A DNA stretch of 64,000 nt from Polaromonas sp. (lineage in GTDB: Bacteria > Pseudomonadota > Gammaproteobacteria > Burkholderiales > Burkholderiaceae_C), in the NCBI GenBank assembly GCA_013297865.1, contig JAAFIP010000012.1, positions 58,200 to 122,199 of the forward strand. Reading direction: 5' to 3'. Each line of letters begins with the position of its first letter. Position 1 is the first letter of the stretch. The position numbers were made by a program, and so were the translations under genes. Below the pieces are notes generated by a model. The model saw only the letters and a program-made list of their open reading frames with translations, searched no databases and was not told where the DNA came from. This document shows, in pieces, positions 1 through 7,779 of the stretch.

Positions 1-1
1 C

Positions 2-1318
2 GCAGATATGAACATCCACGTCGACGTTGATCTAAAGACGGAGCTTGGAGCCATCAATCCAGCACTTCCCGCACAGTGTGATTTACTGCAAGCAGCTTTG
101 AGTGAGCGACGCACAAAAGCGAAGGATGCATGTGCAATTGGAGGCGACTGGAGCTTAATCAATGCTGTTTCAGACGAGGTTTGCCAAGTGCTATCCACAA
201 TTGAGGAGCAATTGCGGCAAGAGATCAACGTCCTCGACAAAGCAACCGATGAAAATCAATTGGCCGCTCTTGCGAATGAATACAGAGAACTTGACGCTCG
301 TCGCCAACTTGCAGCGATAAAGTCTGCCGTATTGGATGCCATCATTCGATTCGGAATACAAGCCAAGCTAAACGCTTGTATACCGGCACTCCGAACAAAT
401 GCAATATCTGTCAAGTCGACTGAATTGGTCGACAAGGTAGTTTCCAAAGGACTTGCTGACGCCTTAAATGCCGAGTTCCGACTTCTCCATGTGGAACACC
501 TCAACGTAACACCTAAATCATCGACCGTCAAAGGTAAAACTTTGCATAAACTGATGATTCAGATGCCTGGGGGATTCGAGCCCAGAGAAATATTGAGTGA
601 AGGTGAGCAGCGGGCAATCGCGATTGGATCGTTTCTTGCTGAGGTAAACATCAGTGGATCTAATGGCGGAGTGGTATTCGACGATCCAGTGTCGTCACTG
701 GACCACGTTCGTCGCGAATTAGTTGCGCGCAGACTGGTATCTGAATCTCTAAAACGCCAAGTAATTGTCTTTACTCACGACTTGTATTTCCTCTCACTTC
801 TTCAACATGAGGCCGGACAGATTGGTGCGCCAATGCAATCAAGTAGTCTTCGGCGTACACCCAAAGGATTCGGCGTTTCATCAAACACGTTGCCGTTCGA
901 TGGTGCTGGGGCTAAGGCCCGCATTGGTTTGCTGAAAAATTTGCAAGTTGAAGCTGAAAAGCTTCACAAGGAAAACGATGAAGATGGCTACGCACAACGT
1001 GCCAGGCAGACATACCAACGGCTGCGCGAGGCTTGGGAACGAACAATTGAAGAAGTGCTGCTCAACGGTGTGGTGTGGCGATTCAAACCGGGTATTTCGA
1101 CGCAAAGTCTGCGCGAGGTGGCGGTAGAAGACGGTGACTACGCGGCGATTCAGCGCGGAATGGGTAAATGTTCCAAATACGCGCACGATGGCGCTGCGCA
1201 CGCTCAAATTGCTCTCCCGCTTCCACAGGAGTTGTTGGACGACATAGTGACTCTCGAAACGTGGAGGAAGTCAATCGAAGACAGACGAGCGCAGCTTCGT
1301 GAGGCACGACCAAAATAG
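2..1318 (+). CDS. AAA/SMC-like ATPase, C-terminal part (5' end outside window)
   Basis: The frame is open to the left edge, so the N-terminus, which should hold the Walker A motif, is missing. What remains starts with a coiled-coil-like stretch. It is followed by an ABC/SMC signature (LSEGEQRA, about residue 200 from the first Met), a Walker B with its following D-loop (GGVVFDDPVSSLDH) and an H-loop histidine (VIVFTHD). The last 120 residues hold an R..REAWER helix and a later YAHD motif. This Arg/Glu...His layout recalls the C-terminal nuclease part of PrrC/RloC-type ATPases, but I cannot establish homology. Base composition is lower in GC than the housekeeping genes further right. It is probably an accessory or defence ATPase; the exact family is not recognised. 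Confidence 0.7.
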   Translation, partial: ADMNIHVDVDLKTELGAINPALPAQCDLLQAALSERRTKAKDACAIGGDWSLINAVSDEVCQVLSTIEEQLRQEINVLDKATDENQLAALANEYRELDARRQLAAIKSAVLDAIIRFGIQAKLNACIPALRTNAISVKSTELVDKVVSKGLADALNAEFRLLHVEHLNVTPKSSTVKGKTLHKLMIQMPGGFEPREILSEGEQRAIAIGSFLAEVNISGSNGGVVFDDPVSSLDHVRRELVARRLVSESLKRQVIVFTHDLYFLSLLQHEAGQIGAPMQSSSLRRTPKGFGVSSNTLPFDGAGAKARIGLLKNLQVEAEKLHKENDEDGYAQRARQTYQRLREAWERTIEEVLLNGVVWRFKPGISTQSLREVAVEDGDYAAIQRGMGKCSKYAHDGAAHAQIALPLPQELLDDIVTLETWRKSIEDRRAQLREARPK

Positions 1319-1468
1319 AACAAGTTTTGCCGCTGCCTGGTAGCGAATTTGGAGCAAATCGGTCTGACAAAAAGTTACAGCGCTCGGAATGTGAAAAGGA
1401 GGTCGGGCTCGATTTACCAAACACAGATGTCCGATTGGACGACAACTAACAAAAGAGGAAGCACCGAC

Positions 1469-2878
1469 ATGCATGAAATCATCTGCCCCCACTGCAGCAA
1501 AGCATTCAAAATCGACGAGGCTGGATACGCGGATATTCTGAAGCAAGTTCGCGATGGCGCGTTCGAGCAGCAGTTGCATGAGCGACTTGAATTGGCCGAG
1601 CAAGACAAGCGCAATGCCGTCGAGCTTGCCCAGGCCCAGGCTGCCAGTGCAATGCAGAAGACTGCGGTTGCCAAGGATTCCGAAATCCAGGCGCTTAAGG
1701 CAAGGCTGGATGCCGGTGAGGTTGCGCGCAAGCTGGCCGTCACCGAGGCCCTAAGTGCTGTGCAGAAGGAGCGTGACGCGCTGGCGAACGAACTTGCGCA
1801 GGCTAAGCGCGATAAGCAAGCCGCCTCAGAGCTAGCTGAGGCCAAGCTTATGAGCGGGCTACAAAATGCGGCTGCCACTAAGGACGCGGAAATTCAGGGG
1901 CTAAAGGCCAAACTGGACGCCACCGGTGTTGTACAAAAGCTCGCGATTACTGAGGCCGTTGGCGTGGTCGAGAGGGAGCGCGACGAACTGAAAAACGGCC
2001 TTGCACGGGCTGAGCTTGAGAAACAACTCGCAGAGAAGTCGCTTAAAGACAAGTACGAGACGCAGATTAAAGATCGTGATGACGCGATTGAGCGCCTGCG
2101 AGACATGAAGGCGCGCCTGTCCACCAAGATGGTGGGCGAAACGCTTGAGCAGCACTGCGAGACGGAGTTCAATCGCATTCGAGCGACAGCGTTCCCCAGG
2201 GCCTATTTCGAGAAAGACAACGATGCTAGGACTGGCAGCAAGGGGGACTACATTTTTCGCGACTTGGATGAGGCGGGCACTGAGATCGTCTCGATCATGT
2301 TCGAGATGAAGAACGAAAACGACCGTACTTCTACAAAAAACAAGAACGAGGATTTTCTGAAGGAGCTGGACAAGGATCGCCTTGAGAAAGGGTGCGAGTA
2401 TGCCGTGCTGGTCTCTCTGCTGGAGCCGGACAGTGAGCTTTACAACACCGGAATCGTTGATGTGTTCCACCGGTACCCCAAGATGTACGTCGTTCGCCCA
2501 CAGTTCTTTATCCCCATCATCACATTGCTGCGGAATGCCGCGATGAACTCGCTCAAGTACAAATCAGAACTCGCGCTAGTGAGGGCTCAGAACATTGATA
2601 TCACCAACTTCGAAAACAACCTCGAAACATTCAAGACGGCATTTGCACGTAACTACGACCTCGCATCCAATAGCTTCAAAAAGGCAATCGATGAAATCGA
2701 CAAATCTATCGACCACCTGCAGAAAACCAAGGACGCTCTGCTTGGCACAGATAGGAATCTACGCCTTGCGAATGATAAAGCGCAAGATGTAACGATCAAG
2801 AAGCTGACGCGGGGCAACCCGACGATGGCGGCAAAGTTCTCCGAATTGAAGACTTCTGGTTCTTCTAACGCTGAGTGA
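1469..2878 (+). CDS. DUF2130 (PD-(D/E)XK-like) protein with coiled coil
   Basis: This 469-residue protein is of the DUF2130 type. I chose the ATG at 1469 because aagagga lies 9 bases upstream and because family members open with a CPHC zinc-ribbon-like motif, here at residues 5-8; an upstream ATG at 1349 lacks this. Residues 25-235 are a long Ala/Glu/Lys-rich coiled coil containing a 69-residue unit (about 60-128) that is repeated with divergence immediately after it. The C-terminal half has KGDYIFRD followed by [10 protein letters not shown]. Asp260, Glu279 and Lys281 form the D...ExK pattern of the PD-(D/E)XK nuclease fold. Nuclease activity is inferred from that pattern, and the biological role is unknown. 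It follows the AAA ATPase in the same direction, 150 bases away. Confidence 0.85.
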   Translation: MHEIICPHCSKAFKIDEAGYADILKQVRDGAFEQQLHERLELAEQDKRNAVELAQAQAASAMQKTAVAKDSEIQALKARLDAGEVARKLAVTEALSAVQKERDALANELAQAKRDKQAASELAEAKLMSGLQNAAATKDAEIQGLKAKLDATGVVQKLAITEAVGVVERERDELKNGLARAELEKQLAEKSLKDKYETQIKDRDDAIERLRDMKARLSTKMVGETLEQHCETEFNRIRATAFPRAYFEKDNDARTGSKGDYIFRDLDEAGTEIVSIMFEMKNENDRTSTKNKNEDFLKELDKDRLEKGCEYAVLVSLLEPDSELYNTGIVDVFHRYPKMYVVRPQFFIPIITLLRNAAMNSLKYKSELALVRAQNIDITNFENNLETFKTAFARNYDLASNSFKKAIDEIDKSIDHLQKTKDALLGTDRNLRLANDKAQDVTIKKLTRGNPTMAAKFSELKTSGSSNAE

Positions 2879-2999
2879 ACCTCGAATTCAGCGGTTTTGG
2901 TTCACTTTATGCGGCGCATCACGCCGCAAACAACCATCTCGCTGCCACCATCAGCTACCATTACCCCAGCGTCCACCCCGGGCCACCACGGAGAAACCA

Positions 3000-3380
3000 A
3001 TGTTCAGTCACGTCATGCTAGGTGTTAACGACCTTGAGAGGTCGAAGAAGTTTTACGACGCGCTGTTGGGTGCGCTGGGGATTGGCCCGGGGGTGGCTAA
3101 CAAAAACCGGTATTTCTACCGCGGCCCTAGCGGCACATTTGCCATCACCACGCCCATCAACGGCGAGCCGGCCACGCATGGCAATGGCAGCACGATTGGG
3201 TTTACTGTGCAGTCGGCAGAGCAGGGCGATGCGTTTCATGCGGCGGGCCTGGCCCATGGCGGCACCACGTGTGAAGACCCGCCTGGCTTTCGCGAGGGCC
3301 CCACGGGCAAGATCTATCTGGCCTATCTGCGCGACCCCGACGGCAACAAGATTTGCGCGCTGCACCGGCCTGCCAAGTAG
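3000..3380 (+). CDS. VOC family (glyoxalase/bleomycin-resistance fold) protein
   Basis: A single-domain 126-residue protein. It begins MFSHVMLGVNDLERSKKFYD, the usual first beta-strand and helix of VOC proteins with the first metal-ligand His. It ends with YLRDPDGNKICALH, where the family has its last strand. A good ribosome site (ggaga) lies 7 bases before the ATG. Family members include glyoxalases, isomerases and dioxygenases, and substrate cannot be assigned from this sequence. It stands alone between the DUF2130 gene and a degenerate region. Confidence 0.85.
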   Translation: MFSHVMLGVNDLERSKKFYDALLGALGIGPGVANKNRYFYRGPSGTFAITTPINGEPATHGNGSTIGFTVQSAEQGDAFHAAGLAHGGTTCEDPPGFREGPTGKIYLAYLRDPDGNKICALHRPAK

Positions 3381-3525
3381 CGCAAAGCCAGGGGCGCGGC
3401 GCTGTCTAGCGTTGCTAGGCGCGCGTAGCCCTGGGTTCGGCAGTACTGTTTTGCTCGGCCAGCGCTTTTGCAGCGGTTTGGATAGCCCTGCGATTTTCCG
3501 TACTGGTGGGTTGATACGGCTGAAA

Positions 3526-3545
3526 TACTGTATATAAACACAGTA
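3526..3545. promoter_or_regulatory. LexA-like SOS box
   Basis: The sequence TACTGTATATAAACACAGTA matches the gammaproteobacterial/betaproteobacterial LexA operator form CTG-N10-CAG with an AT-rich centre, and its two outer TACTG/CAGTA halves are perfectly inverted. It lies in front of a decayed region, not a complete gene. The first possible frame downstream starts with GTG at 3548 and ends after 34 codons at 3652, and I do not recognise it. The box may be a leftover of an SOS-controlled accessory or phage gene. Confidence 0.5.
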
Positions 3546-3616
3546 ACGTGACGGGTGCTGATTTGACTCAAATTCACCGCGCCCAACTGCCCCATGACAT
3601 CCCAGCCATCTGCTCA

Positions 3617-3649
3617 CTCTTTAAGGTCGCAGTTTGCGACCTTAAAGAG
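3617..3649. repeat. Perfect 15-bp palindrome with GGTCGCA core (copy A)
   Basis: Two perfect 15-base arms (3617-3631 and 3635-3649) are separated by GTT. The inner part reads GGTCGCA-GTT-TGCGACC. A second palindrome 60 bases downstream has the same GGTCGCA-N3-TGCGACC core with unrelated outer arms. There is no T-tract after it, so it is not a standard terminator. Confidence 0.8.
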
Positions 3650-3679
3650 GGGTAACGGAGCCATGACTGGCGCTAGTGT

Positions 3680-3868
3680 ATGAATGCCGTTAATGGTATT
3701 GAAAAAGCCGAGGTGGTCGCAAATTGCGACCACCTCGGCAAGTTAAAGTTTTCTACAGCTTTGTCCTACGCCTTTACTGAGCAATTTGCTGTTCAAGCCG
3801 CAAACGTCTTGGCCTCCAACCAAGCGGCCCATCGAGTTTGTCACGCCAAAAGAGAGTCAGAAATCTAA
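3680..3868 (+). pseudogene. ORF6N-domain protein remnant
   Basis: The 62-codon frame contains VANCDHLGKLKFSTALSYAF followed by TEQ and AANVLAS. From memory of the family this corresponds to the LPYAFTEHG-type core of ORF6N/KilA-N-like phage and plasmid proteins. Nothing equivalent to the N-terminal part is present upstream. After AANVLASNQA the frame is lost, but a neighbouring frame continues TKRPIEFVTPKESQ, which resembles the usual C-terminal tail of these proteins. I therefore read it as a gene with its first half deleted and a frameshift near the end. The second GGTCGCA palindrome (3711-3743) lies inside it and encodes the VVANCDHLG stretch. Confidence 0.55.
3711..3743. repeat. Perfect 16-bp palindrome with GGTCGCA core (copy B)
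   Basis: Arms at 3711-3726 and 3728-3743 are perfectly inverted around a single central A. The core is GGTCGCA-AAT-TGCGACC, the same as copy A at 3617-3649 except for the three central bases, while the outer bases (GCCGAGGT / ACCTCGGC) differ. It lies inside the ORF6N remnant and is fully translatable there. Confidence 0.8.
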
Positions 3869-3985
3869 TGGGACGAGCTAACACAGTTTAAACTCCTGAC
3901 CAAAAGCTATGCATCGCTCACAGCCACCCAACTACAACAACTGATGGACGATCAATATTTTGTGGAGATATGTCATGGCCCCTAA
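3869..3985 (+). pseudogene. RelE/HigB-type toxin, C-terminal remnant
   Basis: A 38-codon open stretch after an in-frame TAA reads WDELTQFKLLTKSYASL, then TATQLQQLMDD, and ends VEICHGP. This matches from memory the C-terminal helix and EICHD-type tail of RelE-superfamily toxins that sit directly upstream of a small XRE antitoxin. No toxin core precedes it, so it cannot be functional. Its stop codon overlaps the start of the antitoxin remnant (ATG at 3975), the normal coupled arrangement of intact pairs. Confidence 0.55.
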
Positions 3986-4160
3986 GTCTGCGATCAAGCC
4001 TGCAACGAAGCCCAAATTCAAGTCTGATGCTTTCCAGGCCATCCATTCCTCTGCCAGTGCCTTGCTCAAAATCGGCGCTATCGACAAAAACATCATGCGC
4101 AGCTTTGACGAAAGCTGTCTGGCCGTGGTTCAAAAGCATGGGCTGAAAGTATTAGCCTGA
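3975..4160 (+). pseudogene. XRE-family antitoxin with the HTH domain deleted
   Basis: This 61-codon frame starts MAPKSAIKPA and continues KSDAFQAIHSSASALLK, GAIDKNIMRSFDESCL, then jumps directly to AVVQKHGLKVLA and the stop. The first part is the usual N-terminus of HigA/NadS-like antitoxins (about 100 residues). The last 12 residues are their usual C-terminal end. The 40 or so residues between, which carry the DNA-binding helix-turn-helix, are missing without loss of frame. It may be an inert relic. A short peptide keeping the N-terminal toxin-contact part could still be made, but its toxin is gone as well. Confidence 0.6.
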
Positions 4161-4176
4161 GGCACCACCCCCTGAC

Positions 4177-5325
4177 ATGCCCGTTGCCCCCATCACTCTA
4201 GACCTGCTGCGCAGCTACGCAGTAGCCCGCACGCTGTTTGCCCCCACCACGCTGCCCGTGGCCATCAAGCGGCTGGGCTTTGTGCAGGCGGACCCGATCC
4301 GTGCGCCTGCGCGGGCGCAGGACCTGACCTTGCGCCACCGGGTCAAAGACTATCGGGCGGGCGATCTGGAGCGGCGCTACGCCAAGCTGGCGGTGGAGGA
4401 GGACTTTTTTGTCAACTATGGCTTTTTGCCGCGTGCCACACAGGTGCTGATGCATCCGCGCACGCTGCGCTCGGCCTGGCCCAAGGCGCGGATGGCGCAG
4501 GCCATGCAGGTGCTGGAGTATGTGAAGGCCCATGGCGTAGTGCACCCGCGCGAGGTGGACGCGCAGTTTGCCCATGGCCGCGCGCGCAGCGGCTTTGGCG
4601 GTGTGTCCAGCGCCAGCACGCAGCTGCTGGACGGCATGCACTATCGGGGCATGCTGCGCATTGCCGGGCGCGTCAGCGGTGTGCGCACCTATGCGCTGCC
4701 TACCGCCGCGCTGCTGCCTCTGCCCAATGCCAAACAGGCGCTGGAGCGGGTGGTGGACCCGTCCCAGGCCATGGACGCACTGGTAGACGTGATTGTGGGC
4801 AAATACGCGCCGCTGCCCGAGCGATCGCTGGCCGAGCTGATCCGCCTGCTGCGCTATGGCGTGCCCCAGTGGGACGCCATGCGCCCCGAGGCCCTGGCGC
4901 GGGCCAGGCTGCGCCTGCCCAGCGCGGTGGTGGACGGTGTGACGTGGTATTGGCCGCAGGGCGAGTCGCCGCTGTCCAAGCGCTTTGCTGCGCCGAGCGA
5001 CGCGCCGCCCAGCGTGCGCCTGCTGGCGCCGTTTGACCCTCTCGTGTGGGACCGCCGCCGTTTTGAGCTGCTATGGGGCTGGGCCTACCGTTTTGAGGCC
5101 TACACCCCCGCGCCCAAGCGTGTGCGCGGCTACTACGCGCTGCCCCTGCTGTGGCGCGAGCAGGTGATAGGCTGGGGCAATATTGCTTTGAAGAACGACA
5201 GCCTGCGAGCCGACCTGGGCTACGTAGCCGGCAAGCCCCCGCGCGACGCCGCCTTCAAGCCCGCGCTGCAGGAAGAGCTGGCGCGCATGCAGACATTCCT
5301 CACGCAGAAGCAGCAGCTCAGTTGA
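4177..5325 (+). CDS. YcaQ/AlkX-like winged-helix DNA glycosylase family protein
   Basis: The 382-residue product belongs to the HTH_42 (formerly DUF1006) family, which includes E. coli YcaQ and AlkZ, enzymes that unhook DNA crosslinks. Near the N-terminus LGFVQADPIRAPARAQDL carries the Q-hydrophobic-D catalytic motif of the YcaQ branch (Gln-Ala-Asp). The length fits the family. The C-terminal part has the conserved LLAPFDPLVWDRRR and FEAYTPAPKR segments. The stretch 5140-5179 plus the sequence after the stop recurs at 16080-16200, on the far side of the catabolic island. GC is much higher here (44 of 60 bases at 4561-4620) than in that island. Confidence 0.85.
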   Translation: MPVAPITLDLLRSYAVARTLFAPTTLPVAIKRLGFVQADPIRAPARAQDLTLRHRVKDYRAGDLERRYAKLAVEEDFFVNYGFLPRATQVLMHPRTLRSAWPKARMAQAMQVLEYVKAHGVVHPREVDAQFAHGRARSGFGGVSSASTQLLDGMHYRGMLRIAGRVSGVRTYALPTAALLPLPNAKQALERVVDPSQAMDALVDVIVGKYAPLPERSLAELIRLLRYGVPQWDAMRPEALARARLRLPSAVVDGVTWYWPQGESPLSKRFAAPSDAPPSVRLLAPFDPLVWDRRRFELLWGWAYRFEAYTPAPKRVRGYYALPLLWREQVIGWGNIALKNDSLRADLGYVAGKPPRDAAFKPALQEELARMQTFLTQKQQLS

Positions 5326-5331
5326 TGCAGT

Positions 5332-5404
5332 GCTTATAGTCGCTATTAATAATATAGCTGCCCCCGCGATATTCTATTGGCCTGGCGGCCTAAAACACGA
5401 ATAA
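5332..5404 (-). repeat. Dispersed CCAATAG element, copy 1
   Basis: Copy of the nine-member family described in the findings, reading CCAATAGAATATCGCGGGGG then CAGCTAT on the minus strand. It starts 7 bases after the ycaQ-like stop. Its 5' flank, including the gene tail, is repeated at copy 2. Confidence 0.8.
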
Positions 5405-5494
5405 ATGGCGGCTTTGAGAGCGGCACAGCCTGTTTATCAGGCCAACGCTGCCCGGCAAGTAGCGCGTTAGCACGGTTGGCGACAGGGCAAGCAG

Positions 5495-6436
5495 TTATAT
5501 CTTGACCATAGCAACCATTTCGTCGCGAAACTGTTTTGGTGTCTTGTTAAACTGCTGGCGGAAGCGCCGGTTGAAATAGGCTTCGTCACTGAAGCCGCAC
5601 TGATAAGCCACTTCACGTACCCGCACTTGCGACATCGAGAGCAATTCCTTGGCCCGTTCCATACGCCGCTCTGTTACCAAATCAGTGAAGGTGCGACCTG
5701 TGTCTTTCTTGAGCAGATGGGCGAGATAGTTTGGTGAGAGAAAGGCCGCTGCAGCGGCTTCGGTCAGACTGATGTCCTTGGCCAGGTTCTCCTTCACGTA
5801 GCGCACCACGCGTTGCAAAGCGTCACGCTGGGAGGTCTTGCCATTGTGTTGCATTGAGCAATGAACAAGCTCTGTCTGCTTACGTACGCAGGCCAGTCCA
5901 ATAATCTGCTGCAATATGCCGCGGATAGCAGTCAAGGCACCGAAGCTGCGGTCTTGATTGAGAATTTGCATTTCATCAATCCATGATCGAATGCGCGAAA
6001 AATCATTTTCAGTGAATTCAAAATCAATATATTCCTGAAACAGGAAAGGCGCTAAATCAGGGCATCTGGACATGGGCGTATCGTCCAGATCCAAAGGATC
6101 TACATCCAAAGCAGGCCAGAGAAAACTTTGCTGAAAATTAATGATGCAGTAGTTTGAGCCTACGGGGTGTGGCACCATGTGAATTCTGTAGGGCAGTACA
6201 AAACTCAAAAAACGAGGCCCGAAAGGACGTACAGCGCCTCCAATTGCCTGATTGCTCTGTCCGTCCAAGCTTACTTGGATTTGAAAGTATTCGTGGCGAT
6301 GAGGCTGCACCAAGGCAGAGCGCACGCCTTTGAGGCGAATATCAAAATCTGGGTGATCGGCGCGCTCCAGCATGCCGTAGGTTCGGATGTCTGTCGAGAT
6401 AGGTGTTGCGTTAGTCAATGCAAGTGACGAACTCAT
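5495..6436 (-). CDS. AraC family transcriptional regulator
   Basis: A 313-residue regulator with an N-terminal cupin-like sensor region (about 30-150, including HRHEYFQIQV) and a C-terminal double helix-turn-helix (about 205-305). The first helix-turn-helix contains SLTEAAAAAFLSPNYLAHLLKK. The second ends with the family signature VREVAYQCGFSDEAYFNRRF. It is the last gene on the minus strand of the catabolic cluster, 81 bases after the ABM gene. It is the obvious candidate to control that cluster, binding an intermediate or the substrate. The target site is unknown. Confidence 0.85.
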   Translation of the reverse strand: MSSSLALTNATPISTDIRTYGMLERADHPDFDIRLKGVRSALVQPHRHEYFQIQVSLDGQSNQAIGGAVRPFGPRFLSFVLPYRIHMVPHPVGSNYCIINFQQSFLWPALDVDPLDLDDTPMSRCPDLAPFLFQEYIDFEFTENDFSRIRSWIDEMQILNQDRSFGALTAIRGILQQIIGLACVRKQTELVHCSMQHNGKTSQRDALQRVVRYVKENLAKDISLTEAAAAAFLSPNYLAHLLKKDTGRTFTDLVTERRMERAKELLSMSQVRVREVAYQCGFSDEAYFNRRFRQQFNKTPKQFRDEMVAMVKI

Positions 6437-6517
6437 GGGTACTGCCAGTCATGTTGTAGATGTCTCTTCCTACTTAAAGGTTATCACTGGCCTGGATTAA
6501 AAGCAACAGGGATTGTC

Positions 6518-6850
6518 TTAAACATTACTGAGCACTGTGCTGGTGTGCACCACTTTTGGCGGAGATGCAAAAAAGTGACCTACCAGGCTGCGCCAAGTCT
6601 GGAAATCAGCAGAGTTGCGAAAATCGACCATATGGTTTTCCACGGTTTCCCAAGTTACCTCGAGCGTATAAGTCTGTGGCTCCTCGATACAGCGATGCAG
6701 CTGGATTCCATGGCAACCCTTTGCACGCAAAAACAAGGGCATAGCTTGGGCAACGCCAGCTTCAAATGCAGTTGCTTGATCAACATGAACAGTAAGGGTG
6801 GCAATTTCGCGAATCATGGCAACAGGCTTTGAAGTGGCAGATGCCATCAT
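6518..6850 (-). CDS. Antibiotic biosynthesis monooxygenase (ABM)-fold protein
   Basis: A 110-residue protein with the ferredoxin-like ABM pattern: REIATLTVHVDQATAFEAGV, then CHGIQLHRCIEEPQTYTLEV and the closing WETVENHMVDFRNSADFQTW helix. ABM proteins include cofactor-free quinone-forming oxygenases and small binding or detoxifying proteins. Its start overlaps the stop of the preceding DctP-like gene, so it is translated as part of the catabolic operon. A role in handling an oxidised intermediate is inference. Confidence 0.75.
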   Translation of the reverse strand: MMASATSKPVAMIREIATLTVHVDQATAFEAGVAQAMPLFLRAKGCHGIQLHRCIEEPQTYTLEVTWETVENHMVDFRNSADFQTWRSLVGHFFASPPKVVHTSTVLSNV

Positions 6851-7758
6851 TGTAGATAGGACATTGCTTGATTTGCAGGCAAGTTTTGCAATACATCTTC
6901 GCGCACCTTATGGGTAGCGCGATGAAAGGAAGCAATATCTATGTCGCCATGCATCACGGTCTGTATGCCCTGTGTGCGCAAGGCCCCAAGCGTAGTGCTG
7001 TCTTCTGACGTGGCAAGTTGTCGTTGGTGCTGGGTAGTGGTCAATGCTGCCAGTTCCAGTTCCTCTGACTGTGTTTTGGTCAAGGTCTCAAACCAGGGGC
7101 GATGGCATACCAGCAGCAGCACACCAAAAAAATGAGCGCTCAAGCTGAGATGAGGATGGTGTTTTCCCACCGAAAACAGACTGAAATTAACCAGGGGATT
7201 TTCCTGCGCATCCACCGTACCGGCTTGCAAGGCTTGTGAAAAATCCTTGACGTCAATAGATACAGGCGCGAATCCCATGCTGGCCAGGGAGCGTCGATAG
7301 ACATCGCTGTCCAAGGTGCGAATGCGTAAATCGGTGCAGTCAGAAGCACAAGTGATGGCGCGCGTGCGATTGGAGATGTGGCGAAAGCCATTATCCCAGT
7401 AGCCAAGCAGCTTGTAGGCAGTGCGCTGTTCAACGCATTGAGCTAGCCATTGACCTACAGTGCCATCGAGCATGCGCAGTGCGTGTTGTCGATCCTGAAT
7501 GCCAAAAGGAATATCCAGTAAGGCCAGTTCGGGTACCTGCGCTACAAGATAACTCGATGCCATGTAACCCACATGCCGGACACCGCAATCAATGCTGGTA
7601 AACAGCGATCGCGCGGTTTCACCTTGGCGCGTCACGTTTTCTTCCAGACTGATGATCCAAGACGAATGCGAGTTGCGCAAGCCCGCGGTCAATTGCCTCA
7701 GGCTTTGCGTCAAAATGGAATCAGCACCTTGATAACCCCCAATGCGTACAACGTTCAT
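6847..7758 (-). CDS. TRAP-type DctP-like binding protein without signal peptide
   Basis: About 303 residues covering the whole solute-binding fold. It contains LRIRTLDSDVYRRSLASMGF with the family's substrate-binding arginine, followed by VKDFSQALQAGTVDAQENP, the conserved DctP motif. The N-terminus starts directly at the first mature strand (VVRIGGYQGADSIL). No hydrophobic signal segment exists in frame even with the TTG start at 7767; I use the ATG at 7758. No DctQ or DctM membrane subunit is nearby. It follows the TctC gene by a few bases and overlaps the ABM gene. It may be a cytosolic ligand-binding protein or may have lost its export signal. Confidence 0.75.
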   Translation of the reverse strand: MNVVRIGGYQGADSILTQSLRQLTAGLRNSHSSWIISLEENVTRQGETARSLFTSIDCGVRHVGYMASSYLVAQVPELALLDIPFGIQDRQHALRMLDGTVGQWLAQCVEQRTAYKLLGYWDNGFRHISNRTRAITCASDCTDLRIRTLDSDVYRRSLASMGFAPVSIDVKDFSQALQAGTVDAQENPLVNFSLFSVGKHHPHLSLSAHFFGVLLLVCHRPWFETLTKTQSEELELAALTTTQHQRQLATSEDSTTLGALRTQGIQTVMHGDIDIASFHRATHKVREDVLQNLPANQAMSYLQ

Positions 7759-7779
7759 CACTGGCAAGCCTGTGCAGGG

